From contig NC_045426.1 in the NCBI RefSeq assembly GCF_902635505.1, positions 65,195,007 to 65,259,006 on the forward strand: a stretch of 64,000 nt of DNA. Reading direction: 5' to 3'. Under the pieces are notes generated by a model. That model made no database searches. It was not told the origin of the DNA and saw nothing but the letters and a program-made list of their open reading frames with translations. Made by a program: the position numbers and the translations under genes. This document shows, piece after piece, positions 11,785 through 24,237 of this stretch. This DNA is from Sarcophilus harrisii. Taxonomy: Eukaryota > Chordata > Mammalia > Dasyuromorphia > Dasyuridae. Numbering within the stretch: the stretch's first letter is position 1; each line of letters starts with the position of its first letter.

Positions 11785-13258
11785 TACCCAATTCCTGATG
11801 TCAATTGTAAGCAAATGGTATACATTTTCATGTAAAAAACATAAACAACTTGTCCACATTAAGTTCCTTAAAAATTAATCTTGGATATTGGCTCTTATAC
11901 GTTAAATTTTCTATTGAGTTCTGATTTGTTTGATAGAAAGTTCTAAAAAGGTGCAAGTTCATTTTTTTCATTGAATATGATGCATAATTTTGCTTGATAT
12001 GATTTTGGCCACAGGCCTAGTTCTTTTGATTGCTGGTGTATATGATTTCATGACTTGGAGTCTTTTATTGTGGCTGCTGATAAGTCCTGTACAATTTTAG
12101 TTTTAGCTCTAGCATATTTGAATTGATTTTTTCTTGTTTCTTGTAAAATTTCCTCTTTTATCTGGGGTTTTTGAAATTTGACATAATATTTATATGTTTT
12201 CCAAAAAGAATCTCTTTGAGGTGATCATCAATGGATTTTTTTCTATTCCTATTTTTCCCTCATGAGCTATCATTTCAGGACAATTTTCTTGAATTATTTC
12301 TTGCATTATTATATCAAGGTTCTTTTTAGGTCATGATTTTCAGGTAGTCCAATTATTCTTATATATTTTTTTCTTGATCTGTTCTTCAGATCTTTTGTTT
12401 TTCTTTTCTTTTCACATTTTGTTTTTCATTCTTAAAGGGTGTTTTGTTATTTCTTGGTCTCTCATAGCTTCTCTGATTTCCTCTTGCCCAGTTCTAATTT
12501 TCAGAGTTATTTTTGTCTTTAAGATTCTGTATCTCCTTTTCTAGTTGGATAACTTCCCCCCCGCCATAACCTTGTTTTTCTTGTATGGTTTTCATTTTAA
12601 TTTTTTTCCTCAATGTCTCTAATTTGATTTTTAAATTATCTTTTGAGTTCTCCTATAAATTCTCTCTGGGAGCTGTTTACCACTACTCTTTGGGATAGAA
12701 AAAAAAAAAAAAACTTTTTACTTCAGTGTGCTCCTCTGAAGATGAATCCCAGTCTTCCCTATTCCCATAGTAAGTTTCCATGGTTAGGTTCTTTCTTTTT
12801 TGCTAGTTCATTTTTTTAAAAATGGGAAGTATTAGTATAAGCACCTCCAAACATGGGTTGCCCCCAATACCCCAGTGTCTTTGCAGCTGGACCTGATGTA
12901 CTTAATCAGCCAAGTTTTCCTCAGTCTTTCCTGACTCAGACCTTGGCTCCACACATATGCAGGAGGTGAAAGTTTTTGTGGTTCTTGCTGAGGCTCCAGA
13001 CAAACTCAGTTCACCCCAGGGGGCTCTTCTTGGTGATTTTTTTTGGAACTAGTTCAGAGGTGTCTGCATTTCACACTGGTTAATCCCTGCTCTAGGGGTC
13101 TTCAAATCTTGAGTTGTTCCAGGAGAACCCCTGTTCTGTCCCAAGTTTTGATCTTTCACCAAGCTGTGTTTGCTCTGAGGTGCAAATTTGTTCTGTTTTT
13201 TTGAGGGAAATCTGGAGAGCTTGAAATTTACTGACCTACACTCTCATTTTCCCAGAAT
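11785..13258 (-). mobile_element. LINE-1 5' UTR and ORF1, antisense
   Basis: Reading the minus strand from 13258 gives GGGAAAATGAGAGTGTAGGT, on the pattern of a mammalian L1 5' start (AAGATGGCGGAGTAGG). About 550 nt of GC-richer 5' UTR follows, then a decayed ORF1: coiled-coil phrases (QLEKEIQNLKDKN), then NIRIIGLPE and a block like VQDLSAATIKDSK, equivalents of the RRM and C-terminal domain motifs. ORF2 does not follow, so the element is cut off at its 3' side near 11785. Many stops show it is dead. Confidence 0.75.
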
Positions 13259-14284
13259 CCTCCCCTTAGATATAGTCCTTAAAGCATTATGTACATACAT
13301 GTCAGTTATTATTATGTAACCCTAGGGGTCACTACATTAGGCTTCTGTTTGATGAAGTAGATCTTAAAAGGACCCAAGTTCATAATAATTCTGCCTGTGG
13401 AAATATGGTTAGGAATATATGAATGACTCATTCATTTGCCCCTTGTTAGAGAATCCCAAAATCTCCCACAATAGGGAAAAAAAAACCCTGCCTTCTAGAG
13501 CAGATCTGACGTTAGTTTCCTTTCTAACTGAGAAGAAATAAAATAGCCAGAATTTTTGTGGTTAGCCTAAGCCTTTCTGGAGAGCCATAATATTCAGTTT
13601 ATGAGATTATAAACTTGAAGACATTAGGGTTGGGGTGAAGTTTCTGCCACCCTCACTGGATAAAAGGTCAGTAATTTTGGCTTCCCTGCAGTAAATTATA
13701 GAGCAAAGCTTGAGAAGAGAAAGGCTCAATCCATTTATGAGGAGATGCCATCTTCAGCCCTTTTGTAGGTTTGAAGGGTGTTAGGTGGAATATCTTTGAA
13801 GTTAAAGAAAAGGTGAGATAAGAGTCATTTATCATTTTATTGCAAGAGATGTTCACACTGTCTAGAAATGTAATCAATGAGCTGGATCATGAGATAGAAC
13901 ACTCAAGTTGCCTTTATTAATACCTAGGATGTCTGAGGGAGAATTGTAGAGATGGCTGGGTGGTCAGCAGAAAGCATTAGGCAAGGAAGCAAATAGTTTC
14001 ACCAATATAGAAAGACACAATGACTATAAAGGATTGGCAAGTTTGGCATATGCTCCAATGATTTCTGCAAAGGAGGGATAACCCAAGAGATGGCCCAGTT
14101 CCACTATGAAAAAATTCTGCATTCAGAGATTAGGGCAACACAGAATATGCTCATTGTGGTACAATGTAGGTCACAGGACTACTACTTCCCATGCCATATT
14201 TCATCAATGTTACTAAAGAAAGCAATCATCTTAATCTTTGTGGCTCTCAGTTTCCTCATTTATTAAGTGATGATAAAAATACAT
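13259..14284. other. No gene or repeat recognised
   Basis: Mixed-composition sequence without a credible open frame or a familiar repeat. The 69-codon minus-strand frame at 13668-13877 has no recognisable similarity. Confidence 0.5.
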
Positions 14285-14960
14285 GTCTTGGTTCAACCAT
14301 TCAGAAAAGCAGTTTTAATTTCTTCTAAAGGAATGACTAAAACATGTTCATAATATTTGACTTAGAGATTCTACTCCAAGGCACATAAATGCGAGGAGTA
14401 TTGTCAGAAATAAAGATCTTAACTATGCCAAAATATTCATAGAAGTTCTTTTTGTAGTAACAAAGAACTGAAAACAAAATTGGTGTCTATTATTTGAAGA
14501 CTAGATAAATAATCAAGTACATTAATGTACTGAAATATTACCATTTCATAAAAAAAAGAATGGGTAATTTAGAACAGCACAGGAAGATATATGAACTGAT
14601 ACAGAATAAACAGAAATACAAACAATATATGCAGTGATGACAATGTAAAATTGAAAGAACAACCAAACACTACACTGCATCGTTATAAAGATGAAAAGAT
14701 GAAAAAGTGTACCCCTCAAACTCCTTTACAGATGTGAAGGACTATGGATATGAAATATTGTATATACTAACAGAAACAGCTAATGAATTTAGTTAGTTTT
14801 AACTTTTTTTCCTTTTTTAATCTTTGATACCATGAATGTTTTGATGAGGGGCAGAGGTAAGGAAGATATATTTGGAAATGAGTGTTATAAAAGAAAATTA
14901 TTGGCAAAAACAAGTTAAAATTTAAAACAAAGAAGATAAAATTTAAAAAGAAAAACAATC
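14285..14960 (+). mobile_element. Older LINE-1 3' end
   Basis: The + strand preserves the ORF2 C-terminal pattern in decayed form (a block like KIFIEVLFVVTKN near 14430, equivalent to MFVAALFVVARN), followed by a 3' UTR-like stretch (GATGTGAAGGACTATGGATA, TTTTTTCCTTTTTTAATC) and an A-rich end near 14950. It is more diverged than the other L1 copies. Confidence 0.6.
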
Positions 14961-15229
14961 TGGTCTGACCATTTATTTCACAGGATTATTGTAATTATTC
15001 ACAGATGAGAAAAATCTGAAAACCCTTTGAAGGGATGTAAGGTTTGTTTAATTTACTCCCAGAGCAAAACTCACTTTGGATACTTCCTAAACCTTTTTTT
15101 GGTGCTATATTTCCTCCAAGAACCTGTCCTAGAACAGGGGGACTTGAAAGGTAGTAAGCACTCCCTTACTGAAATATTGCCTTATATGCCTCTAAAACTT
15201 TGTCATTTACAAAGCATTTTGACAGATGT

Positions 15230-15400
15230 TATTTAAATCATTGGTCATAGCAACCCTGAGGGTTAAGCAGGAAAAGAATTATTGTTATTTAAAAGGAAAC
15301 TGTGTCCCAGGGAGGTTCTAAAGTAACTTGTCCAAAGTCATACAACTGCTAAGTGGCAGTACCAAATCTGGAACTCATGTTCCTATGGTTCTATTTTGAT
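15230..15400 (-). mobile_element. MIR SINE, antisense
   Basis: Antisense MIR order is visible: AGCAACCCTGAGGGTTAAGC, TTAAAAGGAAACTGTGTCCC, AAGTAACTTGTCCAAAGTCA, TACAACTGCTAAGTGGCAGT, then AAATCTGGAACTC. Confidence 0.75.
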
Positions 15401-15469
15401 TATCCAGAAGGATTCAATATAAAGCTGAATAATAAACTGTCAAGATACTTAAGGGAAGATTCTTCCCCT

Positions 15470-18400
15470 CCCCAATCTAAAAAAACCCCACTTTATTTAA
15501 AGTTTTGAGTTCCAAGTTCTATCCATCCCTCTCTCCCTTCTCTCCCCTTTTCCTGAGATGGCAAACACATATAAATTATACATGTGCCATTTTGTAAAGC
15601 ATTTCCATATTAGTCATTTTGTACAAGATTTGAATAAAAGAAAAACAATGAAAGAAAAAATGTGAAAAATATCATGGGTAAGTCTATATTCAAACAATAT
15701 TAGTAGTTTCTCTGGAGGTGAATAGTATGCTTCATCATTAGTCCTTTGGGATTGTCTTGGATCATTGTATTGCTGAGAATAAGTCATTCACAATTCTTGA
15801 TCAAACAATATTGCTATTTCTGTGTACAATGTCCTCCTGGTTCTGTCTACTTCATTATGCATCAGTTCATATAAGTCTTTCCAAATTTTTCTGAAACCAT
15901 TCTGCTTGTCATCTCTTTTAGCACAATGATATTCCATTACAATCATATACCATAGCTTGTTTAACCATTCCCTATTTAAGAGAGATTCCTTTGATTTCCA
16001 ATTCTTAGCCTTCACAAAGAGAGTTGCTATAAATATTTTTGAACAAATAGATCTTCCCCTTTTTGGGGATGTCTTTAAATGTCTTAGATCTAGAGTAGTA
16101 TTGCTGAACCAAAAAGTATGCACAATTTTATATTCCTTTGGGCACAATTGCAAATTGTTCTCCAGAAAGGTTAGCTCAATTCATAATTCCACCCACAATG
16201 TATTGGTGTCCCAGTTTTCCCATATCCTCTTCAATAGCCAATATTTTCCTTTTTTGGGATCATATTAGCTGATTTGATTGGTGTGAGATAATACCTTAGA
16301 GTTGTTTTAATTTGTATTTCTCTAATCAGTAGTAATTTAGAGCATCTTTTCCTATAACTATAGATACCTTTCATTTCATTGACTGAAAACTGCCTGTTTA
16401 TTTCCTTTGATCACTTATCAGTTGGGGAATGACTTGCATTTTTATAAATTTGACTCAATTCTTTATATAATTTGAGAAATGAGGCTTTTATCAGAGATAC
16501 TTGTTGCAAAAATTTCTCCCAGTTTTCTGCTTTCTTTATAATTTTGATTGTATTGGTTTTGTTTGTGCAAAAACTTTTACTGTACTCAACCAAAAATTAT
16601 GTAATCAAAATAGATATATTTTATATTTTGTATGTTCTTTATATATTCTTTGGTCCTAAATTCTTCTCTTATTCATAAAACTGACAGATAAACTGTTCCC
16701 ACACTTTCTTAATTTGCTTATGGTGTCAACATTTATGTGCAAATCATGTACCTATTTTGACCTTACCTTGATATATAGTGTGAGATGTTGGTCTATACAT
16801 AGTTTCTGCCATACTGTTTTTCAATTTTCCCAGAAGTTTTTGTCAAATAATGAGTTTCTGTCCCAAAAGCTTGGATCTTTGGATTTATCAAATACTAGAT
16901 TAAGGTCATTTATTATAATTCAATTTGTACCTAATCTATTCCATGGATGCACCACTTTGTTTCTTAGTACCAGTCTAATTTGATAATTACTGTTTTATAA
17001 CACATGTTGAGATCTGGTACAGCTAGACCACATTCTTTCATTTTATTTTCCTCCTTGATTCCCTTGATTTCTTTAAACTTTTGTTCTTCCAAATGAATTT
17101 TGTTATTTTTTTTCTAGTTCTTAATTTTTTTGGGTAGTTTGATTAGTATGGCACTGAATACATGGATTCATTTAGTCAGAATTGTCATTTTTATTATATT
17201 GGTTTGGCCTATACATGAGCAAGTCATAATTTTCCAAAGAGGTATTTTATATTTCTTCTAATTTTTTTGTTTTGTTTGACTGATTCTTGATTTATCATTG
17301 AGTCACTTCCATTATTCCAATTCTAATTTTTAGTAAATCATTTTCTTAAGTTAGCTTTTTTTTTAAGCCTCCTTTTAAAAAAGGTTAATTATACTTTTAA
17401 AGGAGTTGATTAGTTCAGTGGATTTTTTTTTTTTCATTTCACCAATTCTTATTTTTAAGTTGTTTTCTTCTTCCATTTCACCAAATTTTTTTTAAGGAGT
17501 TTTCTTCAGTCAATATCTGTGCCTCTTTTTCCAAATTGTTGGTTTTCCCCTTTGGTAGAACTCTTTATTCACCTATTTTTTTCAAATAGTTTTTAAAAGT
17601 ATTGGCATTAATTATTCTTTAAATGTTTGGTAGAATTTCTCTGTGAATGTAACTGGTCCTGCGGGTTTTCTACTTAGGAAGTTCATTAATGGTTTGCAAT
17701 TTATTTTTCTAAGATTGAATAATTTATGTTTTTGTTGAGATTCGTCCATTTTATTTAGATTATCAAATGTATCAGCATACAATTGGGCAAAATAGCTCTC
17801 TGAACCCAATTGGTCCAATTGATGGCTTGTTCAATCTTTTTCTAAAATGGAATAATGTTTTTGTTGATATTCATCCATTTTATTTAGATTATCAAATGAA
17901 TCAGCATACAATTAGCTCTTAAAAATTGTCTTAATTTCCTCTTCATTGGTGAATTTACCTCTTTCATTTTTGCTACTACTAATGTGGTTTTCTTCTTTCC
18001 TTTTTTAAATCAAATTAACCAATGGTTTATCTATTTTATTGCTTTCTCCCTGTCCCCCATAAAATCAGCTTCTAGCTTTATTAGTTTAATGGTTTTCTTA
18101 CTTTCAATTTTATTAATCTTTTCTTTGATTTTTAAGATTTCCAATTTGGTGTTTAATTGAGAATATTTATTGTTTTAGTTGCATGCTTTCTCTATTTTAT
18201 TGATGTAAGCAATAAAAGATATAGAATTTCTCTTGATAATTTTGCTTTAGCTGCATCTCATAAATTTTGGTATATTGTCTCATTGCTGTCATTTTCTTTT
18301 ATGAAATTATCAATTGTTCTGATGATTTGTTCTTTGATCCACTTGTATTTTAGAATTAGATTACTCAATTTTCAATAAATTTTTAATTTCTTTCCATTGT

Positions 18401-19150
18401 CCATTATGGAATGTAATTTTTATTACAGGATGATTTGAAAAGGATGAGTTTACTCTTTCTGCTCTTCTGAAAGTGGTTGTGATATTTTTATGTCCTAACA
18501 TATGGTCAATTTTTGTGTAGGTGCCATGTATTACTGAGAAAAAAGTATATTCCTTTCTATTTCTATTCCATTTTCTTTAGAGATCTATCATATCTAACTT
18601 TTCAAGAATTTTATTCATCACTTTAACTTCTTGTTTATTTTTTTGGTTGGATTTATCTAGTTCTGAGAGGGGAAAGTTCAGATCCCTTATTAGTAAGGTT
18701 TTATTATTTATTTTTTCCTGTAACTCATTTAACTTCTTCAAAATTTTAGACTGTATATTATTTGTTGCATATACATTGAATATTTATATGACTACATTGT
18801 ATATATACCTTTCAGCAAGATATAGTTATTCTTTATAGATATATATTCTTTATCTTAGATAAAGATATATATTCTTTATCTTTTTAAATTAAATCTATTT
18901 TTGCTTTTGCTTTGTATATGATCATGATTGTTATTCCTACTTTCTTCCAGTCCCTTATCTTTACCCTGCATGTATCTCTCTGCTTCAAAAGTTTCTTATA
19001 AATAACAAATAGGATTCTATTTTTTAATACATTGTTATCTACTTCTGTTTTATGTGTGAGTTCATCCCATTCACATTTATAATAATAATAATTGTGTATT
19101 TCTCTAACCTATTTTTCCTCTTGTTTATTTCCTTTCCTCTTATCTCTCAC
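15470..19150 (-). mobile_element. Rearranged LINE-1 with ORF2 endonuclease and C-terminus, antisense
   Basis: From right to left on the minus strand: endonuclease end (LIRDLNFPLSELDKS near 18650, then EYTFFSVIHGTYTKIDHMLG near 18500); the start of RT (RKPAGPVTFTEKFYQTFKE, 17612-17680); a coiled-coil-like segment resembling ORF1 (17290-17600) where the RT core should be; then the ORF2 C-terminal region, including KIFIATLFVKAKNWKSKES and NREWLNKLWYMIVMEYHC (15788-16153); and a 3' UTR to about 15475. Most of the RT core, including the catalytic D-D box, is missing. An internal duplication is present at 17704-17914. It is clearly dead and fairly old. Confidence 0.85.
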
Positions 19151-19209
19151 TTTTTCCTTTTTCACAAATGATCACCATCCTCCCCAATACACCCTCCCTT
19201 TTATCCCTT

Positions 19210-19412
19210 TTTAGAAGCAATGAGTAGAAGTTGCAGATAAGGAAATTTAGGTTTGGCATAAAAAATAATCCTGTTATTGTAAGTGACAGGAGTTACATTT
19301 AATTATCCCTCATTGAGTATAATGTAAAAAAAAAAAAAAAAAAAAAGTTAATCTTTGATAGACTGCACTATATGGCCTTTAAGGTCTTCTCTAACTTAAA
19401 GATTCTGTGAAA
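19210..19412 (+). mobile_element. L3/CR1 LINE 3' fragment
   Basis: The L3 3' pattern is visible: AGAAGCAATGAGTAGAAGTT, GGAAATTTAGGTTTGGCATA, and at the end ATGGCCTTTAAGGTCTTCTC then TAAAGATTCTGTGAAAT. A run of about 22 A at 19326-19347 interrupts it and may be a later insertion or slippage expansion. Confidence 0.65.
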
Positions 19413-19419
19413 TGGTCAT

Positions 19420-19680
19420 CCACAAATAATAGCTAACAACCATGTAGCACTTGCAAAATTCTTTACAAATGTTATTTTAGTCTTACAACAATTCTGGAAA
19501 AGACTGGTGCTATTTTTTTCATTTTACAAACTATCAGAGGCAGACAAAAGTTAATGACTTGCTCCGAGTCACACTTTTGGTGAATGAAGTGTATGAGGCT
19601 GGATTTGAATTAAAAATCTTCTTGATTCTTGATCAGCATTCTATCCACTATGCCACCTGGCTGCCTTTTACATACATTCA
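19420..19680 (-). mobile_element. MIR SINE, antisense
   Basis: Antisense MIR: TTTACAAATGTTATTTTAGT, TTTTCATTTTACAAACTATC, GACTTGCTCCGAGTCACAC, GAGGCTGGATTTGAATTAAA, CATTCTATCCACTATGCCAC. Confidence 0.75.
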
Positions 19681-20734
19681 GTTTTCCCCAAATGATCCAG
19701 ATGGAAGTTTATTATACTACTACTTTTCAACTGATCCTTAGCCCTCTTATTTTGATTTTCTTTTCAAATTGATTTAAATTCACCATTCTCTAAATTTAAT
19801 GTATTTCAATTCCTACATAAATAATGTATTTAAAATAAAATACATTTTGATAAATTAAAACATATTTAAAATGTATTTTAATTCCTATATTAAGCTTAAA
19901 AGCACAACCATCCTTGAAATCTCATTTCTCTAATCACAAAGAAATATGCTCAAAGTGGAGAGTAGCAAGCTTATTTTAGGGCCTTCTTTTGTGGGATAGT
20001 ATCACCACCTTGTGGGCTTTGTCAGGTAAGCTTCAAGAGCAGCAAACATTTTGCACCTACTTAGAGGCATAAATTCTATCATTTTGAAAAGTAATGTAAT
20101 TCTTTTTATGGAAAAATACTTAATATTTGTACAGAACAAGTCTAAGTACAGAATTCTAGATGTAGACCAAGAATGGTGTTTCTTCAGCTTTGATCTAACT
20201 TTTGGGAATTATTTGCCTTACTGTTTTTTTTTTTTTTTTTTTTTTTTGAGAAAGAGTTAAAATTATTTATAGGGAAGATTGGAATGGGAAGAATAGTAAT
20301 ATTAGGGGAAAAAAATAAAGTTAATGTACAAAAGATAGATCCTGCCAGGTACTTCTTATAAGTCATTCTAGTGGTACTATTTATACCATATTTGATTATA
20401 TTTCTGGGAGGCTGAATAACTAATAATTTGGCAAAAGTTGCCCTTTGGAGAATTTATTCTTAGACCCATATTTTGTTGGGACTATGACAGTTAAAATATT
20501 TCTAAAAGTCAAAAATATATTGCTCTATTTTATACAGCAAGTAAAAATCAAGTATGAATCACTTGTTATTACTAATGGAATAGGATGATTCAACATTGTT
20601 GGTAGAGTGACGTTAAGACTTCTTGAAAGAAAACTTCAAGAGAGCACACTTTCATTGCCTATTTTTTTTATGCTTCCGTGATTAAGAATACTTTTTTAGA
20701 CTTCTTTCCTTTCAGTAACATTTAGCATAATTGA
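19681..20734. other. No gene; long T-run at 20224-20246
   Basis: AT-rich DNA with a TAAAATACATTTT-type repeated phrase (19810-19880) and a poly(T) run at 20224-20246. The two short open frames that overlap the T-run are artefacts of it. Confidence 0.5.
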
Positions 20735-20935
20735 TTTGATTCCCACAAAAATTCTGTGAGGTAGATGCTATTATTATCCTAAAATTTTAGTTGAGAAGAG
20801 CGAGGCAGGCAGAGGTTAAGTGATTTGTCCAGGTTTACATAGTTAGGAAGTATCTGAGGCTAGATTTGAACACGTTTTCCTGACTTCGGGCACAGGGCTC
20901 TATCCATTGCACTTCCTAGCCACTTCAGGTTAGGT
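20735..20935 (-). mobile_element. MIR SINE, antisense
   Basis: Antisense MIR: ATTCTGTGAGGTAGATGCTA, TTATTATCCTAAAATTTTAG, GGCAGAGGTTAAGTGATTTG, GCTAGATTTGAACACGTTTT, GGGCTCTATCCATTGCACTT. Nearly complete. A shorter antisense piece follows at about 21265-21375. Confidence 0.8.
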
Positions 20936-21889
20936 AACCCAAGTAAAAGTCCCCAAGTTAACGTAGATATCCATGGTATATAAATAAAGAAGGATCTGTG
21001 ATTTCAAAGTGAGTGATGGAAATTCCCCTATCACAATCACAATGTCGAGATGATTTAAAAGATAAGTCTCTTTATGGAAATGTTTTGCATACATTCACAT
21101 GTGATTTCTTAAATGAGGGCAGGAATAAGGGAGAGAACCTAGAACTCAAAAGTTTAAAAAAAAATGTAAAATAATGTTTTAAATATAACTGGGGAAAAAT
21201 GTTAAATAAATTTTAAAAATCCTCCAGGGAAAAATAAATAAAATATAAGTTTCTAAGGAACAGTCTTTAGCATATTGAGGTTAGAAAACCTACTGGGGCC
21301 TACACAGCTAGTAAGAAGCAGAATTTGAATATCTTCCTGATTCTAATCCCAGCACTATTTTTACTATATCAAGTCACTTCTATAATAAAAAAAATATTAC
21401 CAGGTAATGCATCAGAAAATAACAGAAGAGAATGTGTAGGTGTTCCTTGGCATTCCAAAGCAGAAGCCTGAGGGGAATTATGTCACTGGTACATAATCAT
21501 CAAGGCCCTCTGAGAAGTGGAATAGGGAGCAAGAAGGCAGAAAGAATATGGACTGGTACAAAGTCATGAGATCCCAAAACAATGAAGACAAGCTCTTTTC
21601 TATTGCTGACACAGAATGGAGTTGGGAAAAGTTAGGGAAAGCAAGAGGTCTTTCCATTACCTAATTCCCTCTTTCCCTTTGGATGTGCAGTTATCAAATC
21701 AAAGAGTAATGAGAGATGAAATTTAGGATCTCATTAAGTCCATCTGGAGATGTGCATCTCTCAGTTTTACAGAGAATATATTCATCAAACTAGCTATATA
21801 GCTCTTGCTGATTGTTACATGGATGTTAATAGAAGGGAGCATAAGAAGAATATAGAGTCCCTAATTATCTCCAAAATGAAGACAGTCAT
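20936..21889. other. No gene; one MIR piece
   Basis: Apart from the MIR-like phrase at 21265-21375 (GCCTACACAGCTAGTAAGAA, GAATTTGAATATCTTCCTGA), I see nothing recognisable here. Confidence 0.5.
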
Positions 21890-22670
21890 TCAAAAAACAC
21901 TTAAGTACCTACTATGTGCCAGGCACTTACTATGTACTGGGGATACAAAGAAAGGTTAAAAAGGTTTTAAAAAAAGCTTCTGAAAGAACTTTTAGTACAA
22001 TGGAGGAATCAATATGCAAACAGCTATGAACAAAGAAACTATATACAAGACAAAATTGATGATAATCAACAAAAGTAAGAGCTTTACATGTTAAGTGGGA
22101 TTTTAGTCAGAACTTGAAGAATGCTAGGGAAGCCAGGAGTGGAGGTGAGGGAAAAAACTCACGAGAAGAAGGGACAGCCAGTGAAAATGCAGTGAGTCAA
22201 GAAACAGGATGTCTTCCAAAAATTAGGCAGGAGATCAGCGACACTGGATTGCACAGCACATGAAGGCCAGTAAAGTGTAAAAAGACTGGCAAGATTGTGT
22301 GTGTGTGTGAGGGGAAGTTATGAAGGGCTTTGAATGCCAAACAGAATTTTGTATCTGATCTTGGAGGTGACAGGAAGCTAATGGAATTTATTTAATGGAG
22401 GAAATGACATGATGGGTTGGGTGACTGACAGCTGAGTAGAGATAAGACTGGAATGGCGAGAGACATGGGGTCATACAAACCAGTGGGCAAAAGCAACAGT
22501 TTAGCTGTTAGGTTAGGTGGCAGCATTGTCAGAGGAGAGAAATTAGAGAAAATGATGAAGGTTGTAGGACCAGAAATCTTACTCTTTATGAGCCATGTGA
22601 ATAGTTTTCAGAAGAATCTATTATTAATAAGCACCAAATTTTGCAAGGCTCTGTAGAGACCAGAATTATT
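21890..22670 (+). mobile_element. L2 LINE 3' end
   Basis: It opens with the L2 hallmark ACTTAAGTACCTACTATGTG, then CCAGGCACTT and CTGGGGATACAAAGAAAGG, followed by the long L2 3' segment: CAGAACTTGAAGAATGCTAG, GAAGGGCTTTGAATGCCAA, CAGGAAGCTAATGG, GGAGGAAATGACATGATGGG. This is one of the longest L2 pieces in the window. Confidence 0.75.
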
Positions 22671-23934
22671 ATTTTTGGGTGGGGGAGAAGAAGAGGGAGT
22701 GGTGCAGACTAAATTGTAGACTAGATCCTAGCAGGTATTTCCTCCAAATGCAGAGGAATCTATCTACTTAACAAATCAGAGGCTCTCTCCAGTTTAGAGG
22801 AGGGTGAGCTGATCTTGGTCTCATGAACTGTTCTCTCCTTTACTTTAATTCTTATGGGTCATTGTCTTGCTAATATCCTGTCTCAAGGCATAGACACAAG
22901 ATTGCAGAGCTAGAGCTGAGGGTCCTCAGTCTACCTACCTCATATTTCAGGAGGTTCAGTACTTTGTCCAAGGTCACATGGGACAAGGGAGTATATATAC
23001 ATACATGTGTACGCACATACACATGGATATGTATACCAGTACTAAAGATTCCTTGTGTTTTTCTTTGCTCTAAACCAAGTTCCTTTCTCAAAATATTTTT
23101 TTTTTCGTTTTGTTTATATTCTTTTGCACTCAATCTTTATCAGTCACAAGGTTCCTTACAATGTGCTTGACTCCTTAATTCACTTAACCATCTGGTATAT
23201 CTTTGTTCCATTTCTTTTCCATATTAACAAGTTAACTTTTCAAGGATGGCAATTCACTAAGGAGAGAGGGACACCTTGTGGCCTCATTCTAGAATAGTAT
23301 GACTTTTAGAAAGTTTTTGCTAGTTTCCAACAGATTTATTTTAATTGTTTTAATCCTAGAATAATTTTGTTCCCCTACTTGCAGTTCACACATTTTAAAG
23401 ATATTTAAATTATACAATGGATAAACTTGTGTTCGAATACACAGGAGCCACCTAACAGTGGCTCTTGGAGATCCAACCTGCAGAATGGATCTCCTCTTGT
23501 GAGAGGATGATTCAAGGAGACTGAGAGGCAGTTGTGTGGTCTGACCTCTCTCCTCTTCCCTCTGCTTCCAATTTATCTCATTTCCAGTCTGCAACACCTG
23601 TCAGCAAAGGCTGCCCTACAACTCCTTCAGATATTATGATCCACAGCTGTAGAGGCTCTTGGAGAATTGACCTGCCCCTTAACAAATTTGGAGCTGTAGT
23701 CAGAAAGACACGAGTTTGAATGCTGCCTCACTGTGTGATCTTGACCAAGTCACTTGACCTCCCAGCTTATTTTCTCAATTGAAAATGGAGATAAGAAGAG
23801 CACTTGTCAGAGCTTGTTTGGTTCTCCCAGGACAGGCTCACCACCATGCTGAATGATTCAGTTTTTGACACTTAACACCTTTTCAGCTATGGAGGTAAAG
23901 CAATATACTACTCCTCCCAAAGCCTTCCTTTACA
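22671..23934. other. No gene; SINE fragment at 23690-23830
   Basis: A MIR-like + strand piece (GTCAGAAAGACACGAGTTTG, GTGTGATCTTGACCAAGTCA, ATTGAAAATGGAGATAAGAA) lies at about 23690-23830. The remaining DNA shows no recognisable family, and its open frames overlap one another on both strands without a coding signature. Confidence 0.5.
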
Positions 23935-24237
23935 GAGAAGTCAATAGCAAGATCAAATCAGTCAATTCAGACTACTCACTAGAAGGTTAAATATTGAAGC
24001 TGAGGCTTAAGTACTATGGGCACATTATGAGAAGACAGAACTCAGTAGAAAAGATCCTGATGTCGGGAAAGATGAAGGCAAAAGGAAAGAGAACTGCAGA
24101 AGATGAGATGAATAGTGTCATGAAAGCAATGAACATGAATTTGGGTAGACTTTGGGAGATGGTGAAGAAGAGAAGAGACTGGTGTGCTATAGCATAGAGT
24201 TATGGAAGTCAGATAAGTGTGAACAACTGAACAAGAA
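23935..24237 (+). mobile_element. RTE-type LINE 3' end (ORF2 C-terminus)
   Basis: A 67-codon frame (23994-24197) reads MKLRLKYYGHIMRRQNSVEK, with a block ILMSGKMKAKGKR and a C-terminal NLGRLWEMVKKRRDWCAIA. This is the RTE/BovB C-terminal pattern LKYFGH-MRR-DSLEK-LMLGK...LRE-V-DR-AWRA. Two small changes from the family, at the GRRRGRQRMRW region, suggest a short frame slip. The end CAACTGAACAAGA matches the short RTE 3' tail. Confidence 0.85.

Noticed and set aside
16100-16980. Several + strand open frames across 15.9-17.0 kb
   Set aside because: They are antisense shadows of the L1 ORF2 C-terminal region on the minus strand.
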